Shown: positions 27,907 to 37,430, counted from the first letter of the stretch. The stretch is DNA of 64,000 nucleotides from Dysgonomonas sp. 216 (GCF_010501065.1 NZ_QVMM01000016.1:1-64000); one strand, 5' to 3'. Notes: generated from the letters alone by a model not told the origin. Numbers and translations are program-made.

Positions 27907-29130
27907 TTATTCTTCGTCTTCTTCCGAATATGTCTGAAACAGGAAGTCGTTGTAAGGATAACGTTCGATATGTATTTCCTTCACTCTATCGTATATCAAC
28001 TCTTTCAGTTCTTTAATATTGGTTTTATCCTTAGCCGAAATGAAAATGCAGTTGTTACGCATCTTAGCCATCCATGTTTTTTTAAGTTCGTCAAGCGATA
28101 TGTTTTCACGGGTTGCCGGAGTCAGGTCATCATCATCTTTCTTGACATACGAAAATGCATCTATTTTGTTGAACACTAAAATAGTTGGCTTTTCTTCCCC
28201 ATCTATATCTAATAAGGTTTTTTCAACAACTTCAATATGTTCTTCAAAATTAGGGTGCGAAATGTCTACTACGTGAACAAGTAAATCGGCTTCGCGCACT
28301 TCGTCTAGTGTAGATTTGAACGATTCGACCAAATGTGTAGGCAGTTTACGTATAAACCCTACCGTATCGGACAAAAGAAAAGGCAAATTCTCTATTATCA
28401 CTTTACGAACAGTAGTGTCGAGTGTGGCAAAAAGCTTGTTTTCGGCAAATACTTCCGATTTGCTTAGCAAATTCATGAGTGTAGATTTTCCAACATTGGT
28501 ATATCCTACCAATGCCACACGTACCATTTTTCCTCTGTTTTTCCGTTGAACTGTCATCTGACGGTCAATAGATTTCAGTTCTTTTTTTAGGTCGGCTATT
28601 TTGTCAGCTACAATCCGGCGGTCACTTTCCAGCTGGGTTTCTCCAACACCACGCATCATTGTACCTCCACCTCGCTGCCTGTCTAAGTGAGTCCACATGC
28701 GGGTAAGCCGCGGTAGCAGGTATTGGTATTGTGCCAGTTCTACCTGAGTTTTAGCATAGGCCGTTTGCGCTCGCATGGCAAATATATCGAGGATAAGGCT
28801 TGTACGGTCGAGTATCTTTACCTGAAGCTCTTTCTCGATGTTTCGTATTTGCTTTGGCGAAAGTTCGTCGTCGAATATAACCAGCCCTATTTCGTTTTCT
28901 TCCATATACTCCTTTATTTCCTGTAATTTACCTGTTCCAACAAAAGTTACAGGATTAGGATATTCGAGTTTTTGGGTGAAAAATTTATCGGGAACAATAC
29001 CTGCCGTATCAGCCAAAAATGCAAGTTCGTCAAGATATTCTTTAACTTGCTCTTCGGTCTGATATTGTGTTATCAGCCCAACTAATACGGTACGTTTATT
29101 TTTCGATTCCGATATAATAAAGTCTTTCAT
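27907..29130 (-). CDS. hflX: GTPase HflX
   Basis: 407 residues. N-terminal HflX domain (about 10-190) with FVGTGKLQEIKEYM and VIFDDELSPKQIRN, a helical linker with LPRLTRMWTHLDRQRGG and GVGETQLESDRR, then the G domain: G1 VGYTNVGKSTLMN, G2 Thr in LFATLDTTVR, G3 DTVGFI, G4 NKID. HflX binds the ribosome and rescues or splits stalled 70S particles under stress. Single gene with its own promoter. Confidence 0.96.
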   Translation of the reverse strand: MKDFIISESKNKRTVLVGLITQYQTEEQVKEYLDELAFLADTAGIVPDKFFTQKLEYPNPVTFVGTGKLQEIKEYMEENEIGLVIFDDELSPKQIRNIEKELQVKILDRTSLILDIFAMRAQTAYAKTQVELAQYQYLLPRLTRMWTHLDRQRGGGTMMRGVGETQLESDRRIVADKIADLKKELKSIDRQMTVQRKNRGKMVRVALVGYTNVGKSTLMNLLSKSEVFAENKLFATLDTTVRKVIIENLPFLLSDTVGFIRKLPTHLVESFKSTLDEVREADLLVHVVDISHPNFEEHIEVVEKTLLDIDGEEKPTILVFNKIDAFSYVKKDDDDLTPATRENISLDELKKTWMAKMRNNCIFISAKDKTNIKELKELIYDRVKEIHIERYPYNDFLFQTYSEEDEE

Positions 29131-29157
29131 TCAGTTTGTTATAAATATTTTAAAATA

Positions 29158-29165
29158 CAAATTTA
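29158..29165 (-). promoter_or_regulatory. -7 promoter box of hflX (TAAATTTG on the minus strand)
   Basis: The plus strand reads CAAATTTA. The box lies 27 nt upstream of the hflX start codon. Confidence 0.5.
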
Positions 29166-29197
29166 CACGAAAATATCCGAATTACCGTCAGGTAAAT

Positions 29198-29205
29198 TAT
29201 CTTTG
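29198..29205 (+). promoter_or_regulatory. -7 promoter box (TATCTTTG) of the AddB-like gene
   Basis: TATCTTTG lies 19 nt before the ATG. The adjacent TTACC-GTCA-GGTAA inverted repeat (about 29183-29196) overlaps the promoter and could be an operator. Confidence 0.6.
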
Positions 29206-29224
29206 TAAAAAAGAAAAATAATAG

Positions 29225-32116
29225 ATGATCCCATTTCTGAAGAATGTAGCCAATGCCTTTTTTAAAGCACATAAACATAATGTTAGTAATTATGCATTTG
29301 TATTTCCTAATCGTCGGGCCGGGCTTTTTTTTCAGAAATACCTGGCAGAGATAGCTAAACAGCCTGTTTTTTCGCCTCCGATATTAACCGTATCCGACTT
29401 GTTTTCGCTTTTAAGCGGTTATAAGACAGCCGACAGAATAGAAATGCTTTTTATTTTGTACGGCGAATATATTCGTATCAGTAAATCGGACGAAAGCTTT
29501 GACGATTTCTTATTTTGGGGCGAAATGATACTGAACGATTTTGACGATGTAGATAAATACATGGTTGATGCAGAGCAATTGTTCAGAAATATTTACGATC
29601 TGAAAGAAATAGATGCCGGATTTACATATCTGACAGATGAGCAAATAGCTGCTATTCGTAGGTTTTGGAATAATTTTTTACCATTGAATGATAGCGAAAG
29701 TAAAAAAGATTTCCTGAAAATGTGGGAGGTTCTTTTCGAACTGTACTCATCGTTGCGCTCGGTACTGGCATCGAGGGGTCTAGCATACGAAGGGATGATT
29801 TTTCGGGAAGTAGCCGAAAAAGCCAAAGCGAACGATGATTTGAAATTGCCGTTTTCACAATTAGTATTTGTTGGATTAAATGCTCATAGCAAATCGGAAG
29901 AAACGTTATTGAAGCATTTAGCCCGAATAGGTGTTGCCGATTTTTATTGGGATTATTCGTCTCCTTTAGTAAAAGATCCATTCAATAAAGCTTCATTCTT
30001 TATCGATAAGAACAGGCAGCAATTTCCCGGTAAATTATCGTTAGATCCGGAGGAACAAACTTTCGAAAAACCTGTGGTCGAAGTTATTGGTATACCATCG
30101 ATGGTGGGACAGGCAAAATATGTACATACCATACTCGATTCGTTCATAACCGAAGGTGTTATATCTAAGCCTGAAGATGCTCTTAATACAGCTGTGGTAC
30201 TTCCTGACGAAAATCTTCTGTTACCAACGTTATACTCTATACCTCAGGGTATTGATAAAATTAATGTAACGATGGGGTACAGCCTTAGTAACTCGTCTAT
30301 ATCGGGTCTGATGAATCTTATATTCGAGGTTCAACGTAATATCCGTTATGTAGATGGTAATCTGGGTTTTTATTATCGTTCAGTATTACCTATCCTTAAT
30401 CATAAATATATTGTCGGCATTGTGGGCGATGAAGCCCGAAGAATTAAGCTAGAGATTAACCAGAATAACAGAACCATTGTTTTGGCTTCCGATTTGCATG
30501 TACATCCCTTGCTAAATCTTATATTCAGGTATGTTGAACGTTGGTCGGATGTGCCTGATTATTTAAGGAAAATACTAACCTTATTGCAAACATCGTTATT
30601 TGTAAACAGGAATGAAGATGATGAAATAATAAATGCCCGATCGGCAGATATGGAACGGGAATTTGTTATAGAATACTATAAAACAATCAATAAAATGGAC
30701 GATGCATTGAAGCATGTACATGCCGATATGCTGGTGGAAACATATCTTCGTCTGTTAAAAAAAATGGTTGTAAATATAAGTGTTCCTTTTTCGGGCGAGC
30801 CACTTTCGGGGTTACAGGTTATGGGGGTATTAGAAACCCGTGCAATTGATTTCGAAAATCTGATTATCCTATCGATGAACGAAGGTATTTTCCCGAAAAA
30901 GAAAGCTGCAAATTCGTTCGTTCCTTACAACTTGCGCAGAGGTTTTGGCTTGCCCACATACGAACATCAGGATAGTATATTTTCATATCACTTTTATCGG
31001 ATGATAAACAGGGCAAGGCGTATTTATCTGCTATATGATACCCGTACCGAGGGATTGCAAACGGGCGAAGTCAGCAGGTACTTTTTGCAATTGAAACATA
31101 TTTATGCCGATATGTTCGACATACGCGAAAGGCTTGCTGTATACGAAGTTTCGTCAACCGAGAGTCTGTCTATTGCAGTGCAAAAAGATGCTTCGGTTCT
31201 CGAAAAGATGAAGGCTTTTAGTAGTGGCGAACGAAGTTTGTCGGCCAGTGCTATTAATACCTACCTCGATTGTCCGTTGCAATTTTATTTTTCGGTAGTT
31301 GAGGGTATTCAGCAAGAGGATGAAATATCGGAAACTATTGAGGCCGATGTTTTTGGCAGTATATTTCATTCGGTGATGGAATGGCTATACGATCGGTTCG
31401 AAGGTCAACTCATAACAGCAGACCTGTTACAAGCTATAGCTAAAGATAATAAACTTCTGACCGAAGTGATAGAACGCTCTTTTGCGAAGAATTTTTTCAA
31501 GATAGATCCGTCGAAAGCCCGAAAATTGGTAGGTCAAAATTACCTGACAGGCGAAGTTATAAAGAGGTATGTTAAGCGGGTGTTGAGTACCGATGCTAAG
31601 CTAACGCCTTTTAAATACATAGAGTCGGAAAAGCGATTAGAAAAAGTATACACTTTACCCACAGGGCTGAATGTTTCGTTAAAGGGTTTTATCGACAGGG
31701 TTGATGAGATTAAAGGACATACCCGGATAATTGATTATAAAACAGGGCGAGGCATCTTGCAGTTTAAAAGCATAGAGCATTTATTCGATAAAGAAGCAAA
31801 AGATCGTCCGAAGGCTGTTATGCAGGTGTTTATGTATGCTCATCTGTATATGCTCGAAAATCCTGAAAAGATATTGGAACCCGGTATTTATTATTTGCGG
31901 AATTTGTTTGACGAGCGCTTCGACCCTAATGTTATATATAAACCTTCGTTAAGGGATTTGTATCGGGTTAATGATTTTTCGGAATACCAGACTGAATTTG
32001 TTCGTTTATTCGACGATTGTTTGACCGAGATATTTAACGCAAATATACCGTTTACACAAACAACAACGGGTAAAGCTTGCGAGTGGTGTAAATTTACGGG
32101 TATATGTAAAAAGTAG
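29225..32116 (+). CDS. AddB-like PD-(D/E)XK nuclease/helicase-fold protein
   Basis: 963 residues. The N-terminus (FVFPNRRAGLFFQKYLA) sits where AddB/RecB-like proteins have a Walker A motif but is degenerate. The middle is a UvrD-like fold without clear ATPase motifs. The C-terminal RecB-type nuclease domain has D837 and K839 in IIDYKTGRG. The 4Fe-4S ligands are Cys683 (YLDCPLQFYF) and Cys952, Cys955, Cys961 in CEWCKFTGICKK. The role in AddAB is 5'-strand cutting during double-strand-break repair. The AddA helicase gene is not next to it in this window. Confidence 0.88.
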   Translation: MIPFLKNVANAFFKAHKHNVSNYAFVFPNRRAGLFFQKYLAEIAKQPVFSPPILTVSDLFSLLSGYKTADRIEMLFILYGEYIRISKSDESFDDFLFWGEMILNDFDDVDKYMVDAEQLFRNIYDLKEIDAGFTYLTDEQIAAIRRFWNNFLPLNDSESKKDFLKMWEVLFELYSSLRSVLASRGLAYEGMIFREVAEKAKANDDLKLPFSQLVFVGLNAHSKSEETLLKHLARIGVADFYWDYSSPLVKDPFNKASFFIDKNRQQFPGKLSLDPEEQTFEKPVVEVIGIPSMVGQAKYVHTILDSFITEGVISKPEDALNTAVVLPDENLLLPTLYSIPQGIDKINVTMGYSLSNSSISGLMNLIFEVQRNIRYVDGNLGFYYRSVLPILNHKYIVGIVGDEARRIKLEINQNNRTIVLASDLHVHPLLNLIFRYVERWSDVPDYLRKILTLLQTSLFVNRNEDDEIINARSADMEREFVIEYYKTINKMDDALKHVHADMLVETYLRLLKKMVVNISVPFSGEPLSGLQVMGVLETRAIDFENLIILSMNEGIFPKKKAANSFVPYNLRRGFGLPTYEHQDSIFSYHFYRMINRARRIYLLYDTRTEGLQTGEVSRYFLQLKHIYADMFDIRERLAVYEVSSTESLSIAVQKDASVLEKMKAFSSGERSLSASAINTYLDCPLQFYFSVVEGIQQEDEISETIEADVFGSIFHSVMEWLYDRFEGQLITADLLQAIAKDNKLLTEVIERSFAKNFFKIDPSKARKLVGQNYLTGEVIKRYVKRVLSTDAKLTPFKYIESEKRLEKVYTLPTGLNVSLKGFIDRVDEIKGHTRIIDYKTGRGILQFKSIEHLFDKEAKDRPKAVMQVFMYAHLYMLENPEKILEPGIYYLRNLFDERFDPNVIYKPSLRDLYRVNDFSEYQTEFVRLFDDCLTEIFNANIPFTQTTTGKACEWCKFTGICKK

Positions 32117-32144
32117 TGGTAATTAATTTAAGATAGAAAAATAG

Positions 32145-32168
32145 AGGCTTTTTTTAGAAAGCCTTTTC
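32145..32168 (+). terminator. Terminator of the AddB-like gene
   Basis: AGGCTTT pairs with AAAGCCT across a short T-rich loop and is followed by TTT. Confidence 0.65.
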
Positions 32169-32189
32169 GTTAAATTGCAAAATAGGTAT

Positions 32190-32197
32190 TATCTTTG
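32190..32197 (+). promoter_or_regulatory. -7 promoter box (TATCTTTG) of the LysE-family gene
   Basis: TATCTTTG lies 46 nt before the ATG, downstream of the preceding terminator. Confidence 0.55.
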
Positions 32198-32243
32198 TCT
32201 GTTGCATTATTTATTTGATGCATTTTTCTGAAGCGAATTTTCT

Positions 32244-32873
32244 ATGCTCGAAATTATATATAAGGGATTATTTATTGGTTTTTTAACTTCTGCACCGATG
32301 GGGCCTATTGGCGTGTTGTGTGTTCAGCGCACGTTGAATGATGGCCGAAAACATGGGTTGGCTACGGGTTTCGGAGCTTCGTTGTCCGATGTTCTTTTTG
32401 CTGTAATAGCAGGGGTAGGGATGGGTTTTATAATAGATTTTATACAAGAAAACGAAAAGCCCTTAATAGTAATAGGAAGTCTTGTGCTTTTTATTTTGGG
32501 TTATATGGTATTTAACTCAAATCCTGCACGAAAATTAAAAAAACAGAATCATACAAAAGAACCTGTATGGAAAGATTTTCTTTCTTCTTTTTTTCTGAAT
32601 CTGTCTAATATCGGAATACTTTTTTTCTACATAGCATTATTTGCGCGTTTCAACTTTGTTTCGTCGGAGGCTCCTTTACCTGTGGGGATAATAGCGATAG
32701 GAATAGGAGCTGTGCTGTGGTGGATTCTTATATCTTATATTGTTGACAGGTTGCGCGGACGTTTTAATTTGCGTGGTTTGTCTGTTTTTAACCGAATATT
32801 GGGGCTTATACTTATTCTTATAGGCTTGGTGGGAACGTTTAAAGGTTTTTACCAATGGATATTCGAAGTTTAG
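32244..32873 (+). CDS. LysE family translocator
   Basis: 209 residues with about six transmembrane helices. The N-terminal GFLTSAPMGPIGVLCVQRTLNDGRKHGLATGFGASLSD is the LysE/RhtB signature. This family exports amino acids or related small metabolites; the substrate is unknown. It has its own promoter and terminator-like surroundings. Confidence 0.88.
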   Translation: MLEIIYKGLFIGFLTSAPMGPIGVLCVQRTLNDGRKHGLATGFGASLSDVLFAVIAGVGMGFIIDFIQENEKPLIVIGSLVLFILGYMVFNSNPARKLKKQNHTKEPVWKDFLSSFFLNLSNIGILFFYIALFARFNFVSSEAPLPVGIIAIGIGAVLWWILISYIVDRLRGRFNLRGLSVFNRILGLILILIGLVGTFKGFYQWIFEV

Positions 32874-32952
32874 TGTAAAAGAGTTTGCTACGTGCGCTTG
32901 TGTTAGTGGATAAAGGTTAATTCGGTAATTATACTCTATAGTTTTAATGTTA

Positions 32953-32960
32953 TAAGTTTG
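32953..32960 (+). promoter_or_regulatory. -7 promoter box (TAAGTTTG) of the VanW-family gene
   Basis: TAAGTTTG lies 40 nt before the ATG and probably drives the VanW-like and M48 protease genes together (12-nt gap). Confidence 0.5.
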
Positions 32961-33000
32961 CAAAAGAATTCCTATCTTCGGGCATTCTTTTTTTGTTTAT

Positions 33001-33825
33001 ATGCCAAAACCTAAACGCAAATTATTAAGTCAACGTCATCCTGTACTGTATTTTATCGCCGTATGGTTAAGGCGAATAAGAAGATACTTTGACTGGCACT
33101 TCGACGGAAATAAATACTCACTTAAACGCATGCCTCATAAACTACCTTTCAGGGTAAAGAAGCATCAATCGGTTTTATTAAAAAAATTAGGCGAAAGCGA
33201 CATGCAGTTGCAGATAAATAAGGTAACAAATTTGCGAATAGCTATTGCCGAGATTGATGGGCTGATAATAAAACCGGGCGAAGTCTTTTCTTTTTGTCGT
33301 TTGGTGGGTTTACCTACTCGCAGGCGAGGATTTCTTGAAGGAATGGAATTGTCTTTTGGTAAAGCTAAACCGGGAATAGGTGGCGGTTTATGCCAGATAT
33401 CCAATCTAATTCATTGGCTTGTAATGCATAGCCCTTTAACAATAAAAGAACGTTATCATCATTCATTCGATCCGTTTCCTGACGACGGACGAGTATTGCC
33501 TTTTGGTAGCGGAGCTACTGTTTTTTATAATTACCGAGATTATCAGTTTGCAAATAATACTCCTCATACTTTTCAATTAAACTTGTGGTTGACAGATAAA
33601 TGCCTCGAAGGAGAGTTAAGAATTGATACCGAATTAGATTATGCGTATCACGTTTATGAAAAAGATCATCAATTTCTGAAAATTGGAGACGATTTTTTTC
33701 GAAAGAATGAAATCTGGCGTAAAAAAATTCTGAAGTTTAAAGGGGGTGAAGTGCTCGAAGATGAACAATTGATTAAAAATTTTGCACGGGTTACTTATAC
33801 ACCCGATAATTACATTGAACAGTAA
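33001..33825 (+). CDS. VanW family protein
   Basis: 274 residues. The VanW core is visible as NLRIAIAEIDGLIIKPGEVFSFCRLVG, GFLEGMELSFGKAKPGIGGGLCQISNLIHWLVMHSPL and ERYHHSFDPFPDDGRVLPFGSGATVF. VanW domains occur in glycopeptide-resistance loci but also in many unrelated genomes; the function is unknown, and nothing here suggests vancomycin resistance. No signal peptide is seen. Next gene 12 nt downstream. Confidence 0.9.
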   Translation: MPKPKRKLLSQRHPVLYFIAVWLRRIRRYFDWHFDGNKYSLKRMPHKLPFRVKKHQSVLLKKLGESDMQLQINKVTNLRIAIAEIDGLIIKPGEVFSFCRLVGLPTRRRGFLEGMELSFGKAKPGIGGGLCQISNLIHWLVMHSPLTIKERYHHSFDPFPDDGRVLPFGSGATVFYNYRDYQFANNTPHTFQLNLWLTDKCLEGELRIDTELDYAYHVYEKDHQFLKIGDDFFRKNEIWRKKILKFKGGEVLEDEQLIKNFARVTYTPDNYIEQ

Positions 33826-33837
33826 ATAATTACATTT

Positions 33838-35058
33838 ATGCTATACTATATTATTATACTTATTGTTGTTCTCGATTTTGGATGGACACAATATTTAGCC
33901 TATCGCAACAGAAAGTTGATGACACCTATAATTCCTGAGAAGCTGAAAGGAATATACGATCAGGAAAAATATAATTGTCAGCAAGCATATCAAAAAGAGA
34001 ATAGCCGTTTTGGTATTTATACGAGTTTATTGTCGTTTATTATAATTCTGGTTGTTTTATCTTTCGGGCTATTCGGGTGGCTCGATAATTATTTGAGGGG
34101 TTATATCGAAAGCCCAATGTTATTGACCCTTGCATTTGTAGGCGTTGTGTATGTGATAAACGAAATAGTATCGCTTCCTTTTGAGTATTATTCCACGTTT
34201 GTGATAGAAGAAAAGTTTGGATTCAATAAATCGAGCCTGAAAACATTTTGGTTCGATCAATTGAAGGGGCTTCTTCTTACAATTGTTTTAGGTGGAGGAA
34301 TATTGACTCTGATATTGTGGATATTTGGAAATCTGGGCGAATATTGGTGGCTTTATGCATGGGGAGCCATTACAGTCTTCTCATTAGTAATGACTTTTTT
34401 ATATTCTGATATTATAGTCCCTTTATTCAATAAACAGTCTCCTTTAGAAGATGGAGAATTGAGAAAAGCTATTGAGGAATTTGCGAAGAGAGCCGATTTT
34501 TCGCTTAAAAATATATATGTGATGGACGCATCGAAGCGTTCGACTAAAGGAAATGCTTATTTTACAGGCTTTGGCAGTAAAAAGCGGATTGTATTATTCG
34601 ATACACTTATCAAAGATTTAACAACAGAAGAAATAGTTGCAGTGTTAGCCCACGAAATAGGGCATTATAAAAAGAAGCATATTGTTAAGCAGATGATAAT
34701 ATCGGTGTTTTATACAGGTGCAATGTTGTTTATTTTGTCGTTGTTTTTAAATAGTCAGCCATTAGCCGAAGCTTTGGGTGGTTCGTATACTTCATTTCAT
34801 TTAGGCATAATTGCATTTTCTATTTTATTTACGCCTATTTCGCTGGTATTAGGTCTATTTACGAACGTTTTGAGTCGCAAGAACGAATACGAAGCGGATA
34901 CTTTTGCTGCAAACTTCGGATTGTCGGATGGCTTAGTCGGTGGATTGAAAAAATTGTCGGTCGACTCGTTAAGTAATTTAAATCCGGATGATTTATATGT
35001 GTTTTTCTACTATTCGCACCCTACGTTATTACAACGTATAAAGCATCTAGGTGCATAA
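33838..35058 (+). CDS. M48 family membrane metallopeptidase (Ste24/CAAX type)
   Basis: 406 residues, with transmembrane helices around 1-15, 60-80, 95-115, 145-165, 175-190, 285-305 and 320-345. The zinc motif is HEIGH at 272-276 and the third ligand is in NEYEADTFA. The N-terminal region with PFEYYSTFVIEEKFGFNK is diagnostic of Ste24-like CAAX prenyl endopeptidases. In bacteria these act on membrane proteins in quality control. Probably in one transcript with the VanW gene. Confidence 0.93.
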   Translation: MLYYIIILIVVLDFGWTQYLAYRNRKLMTPIIPEKLKGIYDQEKYNCQQAYQKENSRFGIYTSLLSFIIILVVLSFGLFGWLDNYLRGYIESPMLLTLAFVGVVYVINEIVSLPFEYYSTFVIEEKFGFNKSSLKTFWFDQLKGLLLTIVLGGGILTLILWIFGNLGEYWWLYAWGAITVFSLVMTFLYSDIIVPLFNKQSPLEDGELRKAIEEFAKRADFSLKNIYVMDASKRSTKGNAYFTGFGSKKRIVLFDTLIKDLTTEEIVAVLAHEIGHYKKKHIVKQMIISVFYTGAMLFILSLFLNSQPLAEALGGSYTSFHLGIIAFSILFTPISLVLGLFTNVLSRKNEYEADTFAANFGLSDGLVGGLKKLSVDSLSNLNPDDLYVFFYYSHPTLLQRIKHLGA

Positions 35059-35095
35059 AGTTTCAATAAATACTACCAATTTGTGTTTTATAGTG

Positions 35096-35109
35096 TTTGT
35101 ATATACAAA
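35096..35109. promoter_or_regulatory. Palindrome upstream of argR, candidate ArgR operator
   Basis: TTTGTATATACAAA is a perfect 14-bp palindrome just upstream of the argR promoter box at 35119-35126. Another TTTGTATA half-site lies just after that box (about 35133-35140). ArgR family proteins bind AT-rich palindromes near their own promoters, so autoregulation is likely (inference). Confidence 0.5.
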
Positions 35110-35118
35110 TATTATGTA

Positions 35119-35126
35119 TAAATTTG
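35119..35126 (+). promoter_or_regulatory. -7 promoter box (TAAATTTG) of the arginine operon
   Basis: TAAATTTG lies 24 nt before the argR ATG at 35151 and is flanked by TTTGTATA motifs. No other promoter was seen up to argD. Confidence 0.55.
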
Positions 35127-35150
35127 CATTTTATTTGTATATTTATTCGC

Positions 35151-35603
35151 ATGGTAAAGAAGAACAGGCAAAAAGCAATAATGGAAATTATCCAGACTCA
35201 CAAAATTGAGTGTCAGGAAGATTTACTTGTTGTGTTGCAGAAAAAAGGATTCGATCTTACTCAGGCAACTTTATCGAGAGACTTAAAGGAGCTTAGGGTG
35301 GTAAAAGTGCCTACCGACTTGGGACATTATATATATCAACTGAGTGATACAACTCCGGCTAATAATCAGTCAGATACAAGAGGTTTAGCAACTCTGAAAC
35401 TTTTAGGTATTAAATTCTCTGGTAATCTGGCAGTCGTAAAAACACCTCCCGGATATGCTCAGGGTATAGCAGCCGAGATTGATTCGAGTATAAAGTCGGA
35501 AATAATAGGTACTGTTGCCGGAGACGATACTATTTTATTAGTGATAAGAGAAGGGGTTGCCCGTGAACAGGTATTAAAAGTTTTATCGGGTTTTATGTTA
35601 TAG
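35151..35603 (+). CDS. argR: Arginine repressor ArgR
   Basis: 150 residues from ATG 35151. The N-terminal winged helix (about 5-70) has the family motif LTQATLSRDLKELRVVKVP. The C-terminal oligomerisation and arginine-binding domain has GYAQGIAAEIDSS and GTVAGDDTILLVIRE. The frame is open further upstream to a TTG at 35097, but the promoter lies within that stretch, so the longer start is rejected. First gene of the arginine operon. Confidence 0.95.
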   Translation: MVKKNRQKAIMEIIQTHKIECQEDLLVVLQKKGFDLTQATLSRDLKELRVVKVPTDLGHYIYQLSDTTPANNQSDTRGLATLKLLGIKFSGNLAVVKTPPGYAQGIAAEIDSSIKSEIIGTVAGDDTILLVIREGVAREQVLKVLSGFML

Positions 35604-35616
35604 GTTCGTAAATAAA

Positions 35617-36207
35617 ATGGAAGATAATATAAAAATTATAATAGCAGGAGAAGAGCATATAAAGTATGTTCCTGAAATTTTACAAACTATCGAGGATGCC
35701 GCTAAAGTACGTGGCACTGGTATTGCAAAGCGCTCGCCCGAATATGTTGAACAAAAAATGCGCGAGGGAAAAGCTATTATAGCTTTGGATGACGATAGGT
35801 TTGCTGGTTTTTGTTATGTCGAGTCGTGGGGAAATAAACAATTTGTAGCTAACTCGGGACTTATAGTTGTAGATAGTTACCGTAAGCATGGCTTAGCTAA
35901 ACGTATAAAACAAATGGCATTTGCCCTTTGTCGGACAATGTTTCCCGATGCTAAAATATTTGGGTTAACTTCGGGTGCAGCTGTAATGAGGATAAATACC
36001 GAGTTAGGGTACGAGCCTGTTACTTTTGCTCAATTGACCGACGATGAGGCTTTTTGGCGTGGTTGTAATGGTTGTAAGAATGTAGATATACTGCAACGCA
36101 CAAATCGGATGTATTGTATTTGTACAGCAATGTTATACGATCCGAAAACGCATGAAGATAAGCCTGAAATAAAAGATTTGATAGAAAAATTAAAAGATAA
36201 AATATAA
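35617..36207 (+). CDS. GNAT N-acyltransferase, probable first enzyme of arginine synthesis
   Basis: 196 residues with the GNAT fold (GKAIIALDDDRFAGFCYVES, then SGLIVVDSYRKHGLAKRIKQMA as the acyl-CoA loop). Place between argR and argG suggests glutamate N-acetylation or N-succinylation; Bacteroides uses N-succinyl intermediates in arginine synthesis. No amino-acid-kinase domain, so it is not a classical ArgA. The stop overlaps the argG start by one base. Cys-rich C-terminal part (GCNGCKNVD, MYCICTAM) is unusual for GNAT proteins. Confidence 0.8.
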   Translation: MEDNIKIIIAGEEHIKYVPEILQTIEDAAKVRGTGIAKRSPEYVEQKMREGKAIIALDDDRFAGFCYVESWGNKQFVANSGLIVVDSYRKHGLAKRIKQMAFALCRTMFPDAKIFGLTSGAAVMRINTELGYEPVTFAQLTDDEAFWRGCNGCKNVDILQRTNRMYCICTAMLYDPKTHEDKPEIKDLIEKLKDKI

Positions 36208-37406
36208 TGAAAAAGAAAGTAGTATTGGCATTCAGTGGAGGACTAGACACTTCGTTTTGTGTAAAGTATCTTTCCGAAGAAAAAGGATATGATGTATACA
36301 CAGCAGTAGCAAATACGGGTGGTTTTTCGACCGAAGAATTAAAAAATATCGAAAAACGTGCTTACGATTTAGGAGCCGTAAAACATATAGCATTGGATGT
36401 AACACAAGAATATTATGAAAAGAGCATTAAATACATGATATTCGGGAACGTACTTCGCAACGGAACATATCCTATATCAGTTAGTTCGGAGCGTATATTT
36501 CAGGCAATGGCAATTATCAATTATGCAAAAGAGATTGGAGCCGATGCCGTAGCGCATGGAAGTACCGGAGCAGGTAACGATCAGGTTCGTTTCGATTTAA
36601 CGTTCGATGTGCTTGCTCCCGAAATAGAGGTAATTACGCCAACTCGCGATATGATTCTTACCCGTGAGTACGAGATAAATTACCTGAAAGAACATGGTTA
36701 CGAAGCCGATTTTGTAAAAATGGAATACTCTATAAATAAAGGGCTTTGGGGAACAAGTATAGGGGGGAAGGAGACTTTGAAATCGGAGCAAACTTTACCC
36801 GAAAAGGCATATCCTTCGCAATTGCAAGAGAATGGACAAGAAACCCTGACTATTGATTTCGAACAAGGAGAAATTGCAGCCGTAAACGGCGAAAGGTTTG
36901 CCAATAAAGTAAAAGCTATACAAAAAATTGAAGCTATAACATCGCGTTATGCTATTGGGCGCGATATGCATATTGGAGATACTATTATAGGTATAAAAGG
37001 GCGTGTGGGCTTTGAAGCTGCTGCTCCGATAGTTATAATAAATGCTCATAAAATGCTCGAAAAACATACATTAACCAAATGGCAACAATATTGGAAAGAG
37101 CAATTGGGTAATTGGTATGGTATGTTCCTTCACGAGGCTCAATATTTAGATCCCGTTATGAGGGATATTGAGGCTTTCCTTAGTAATTCGCAAGACAATG
37201 TTACAGGACGTGTTATTATTGAATTACATCCATACAGATATGTATTGGTGGGTATAGAAAGCGATTTTGATTTAATGAAAGCCGACTTCGGAGAATATGG
37301 TGAAGTAAATAAAGCTTGGACTTCGGACGATGCCAAAGGATTCACTAAAATATATGCTATGACCAATAAGATATTCCATAGCGTACAGAAAAAGAACGGA
37401 AAATAA
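36207..37406 (+). CDS. argG: Argininosuccinate synthase
   Basis: 399 residues. ATP-pyrophosphatase motif AFSGGLDTSFCVKYL at the N-terminus, and HGSTGAGNDQVRFD in the middle, typical of ArgG. It condenses citrulline and aspartate using ATP. Translationally coupled to the GNAT gene. Confidence 0.96.
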   Translation: MKKKVVLAFSGGLDTSFCVKYLSEEKGYDVYTAVANTGGFSTEELKNIEKRAYDLGAVKHIALDVTQEYYEKSIKYMIFGNVLRNGTYPISVSSERIFQAMAIINYAKEIGADAVAHGSTGAGNDQVRFDLTFDVLAPEIEVITPTRDMILTREYEINYLKEHGYEADFVKMEYSINKGLWGTSIGGKETLKSEQTLPEKAYPSQLQENGQETLTIDFEQGEIAAVNGERFANKVKAIQKIEAITSRYAIGRDMHIGDTIIGIKGRVGFEAAAPIVIINAHKMLEKHTLTKWQQYWKEQLGNWYGMFLHEAQYLDPVMRDIEAFLSNSQDNVTGRVIIELHPYRYVLVGIESDFDLMKADFGEYGEVNKAWTSDDAKGFTKIYAMTNKIFHSVQKKNGK

Positions 37407-37430
37407 TTGGTTTAGATAAAACAATATTAA

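Noticed and set aside
29183..29196. ACCGTCAGGTAA near the AddB-like promoter, resembling half a repeat box
   Set aside because: Only one half of the box, no inverted repeat 60 nt further; it is better read as a short inverted repeat at the promoter.
33001..33825. VanW-like gene as a glycopeptide resistance marker
   Set aside because: No other van genes are nearby and VanW domains are widespread in sensitive bacteria.
35097..35150. Longer reading frame upstream of argR from TTG
   Set aside because: It contains the promoter and operator-like palindrome; ATG 35151 gives a standard ArgR.
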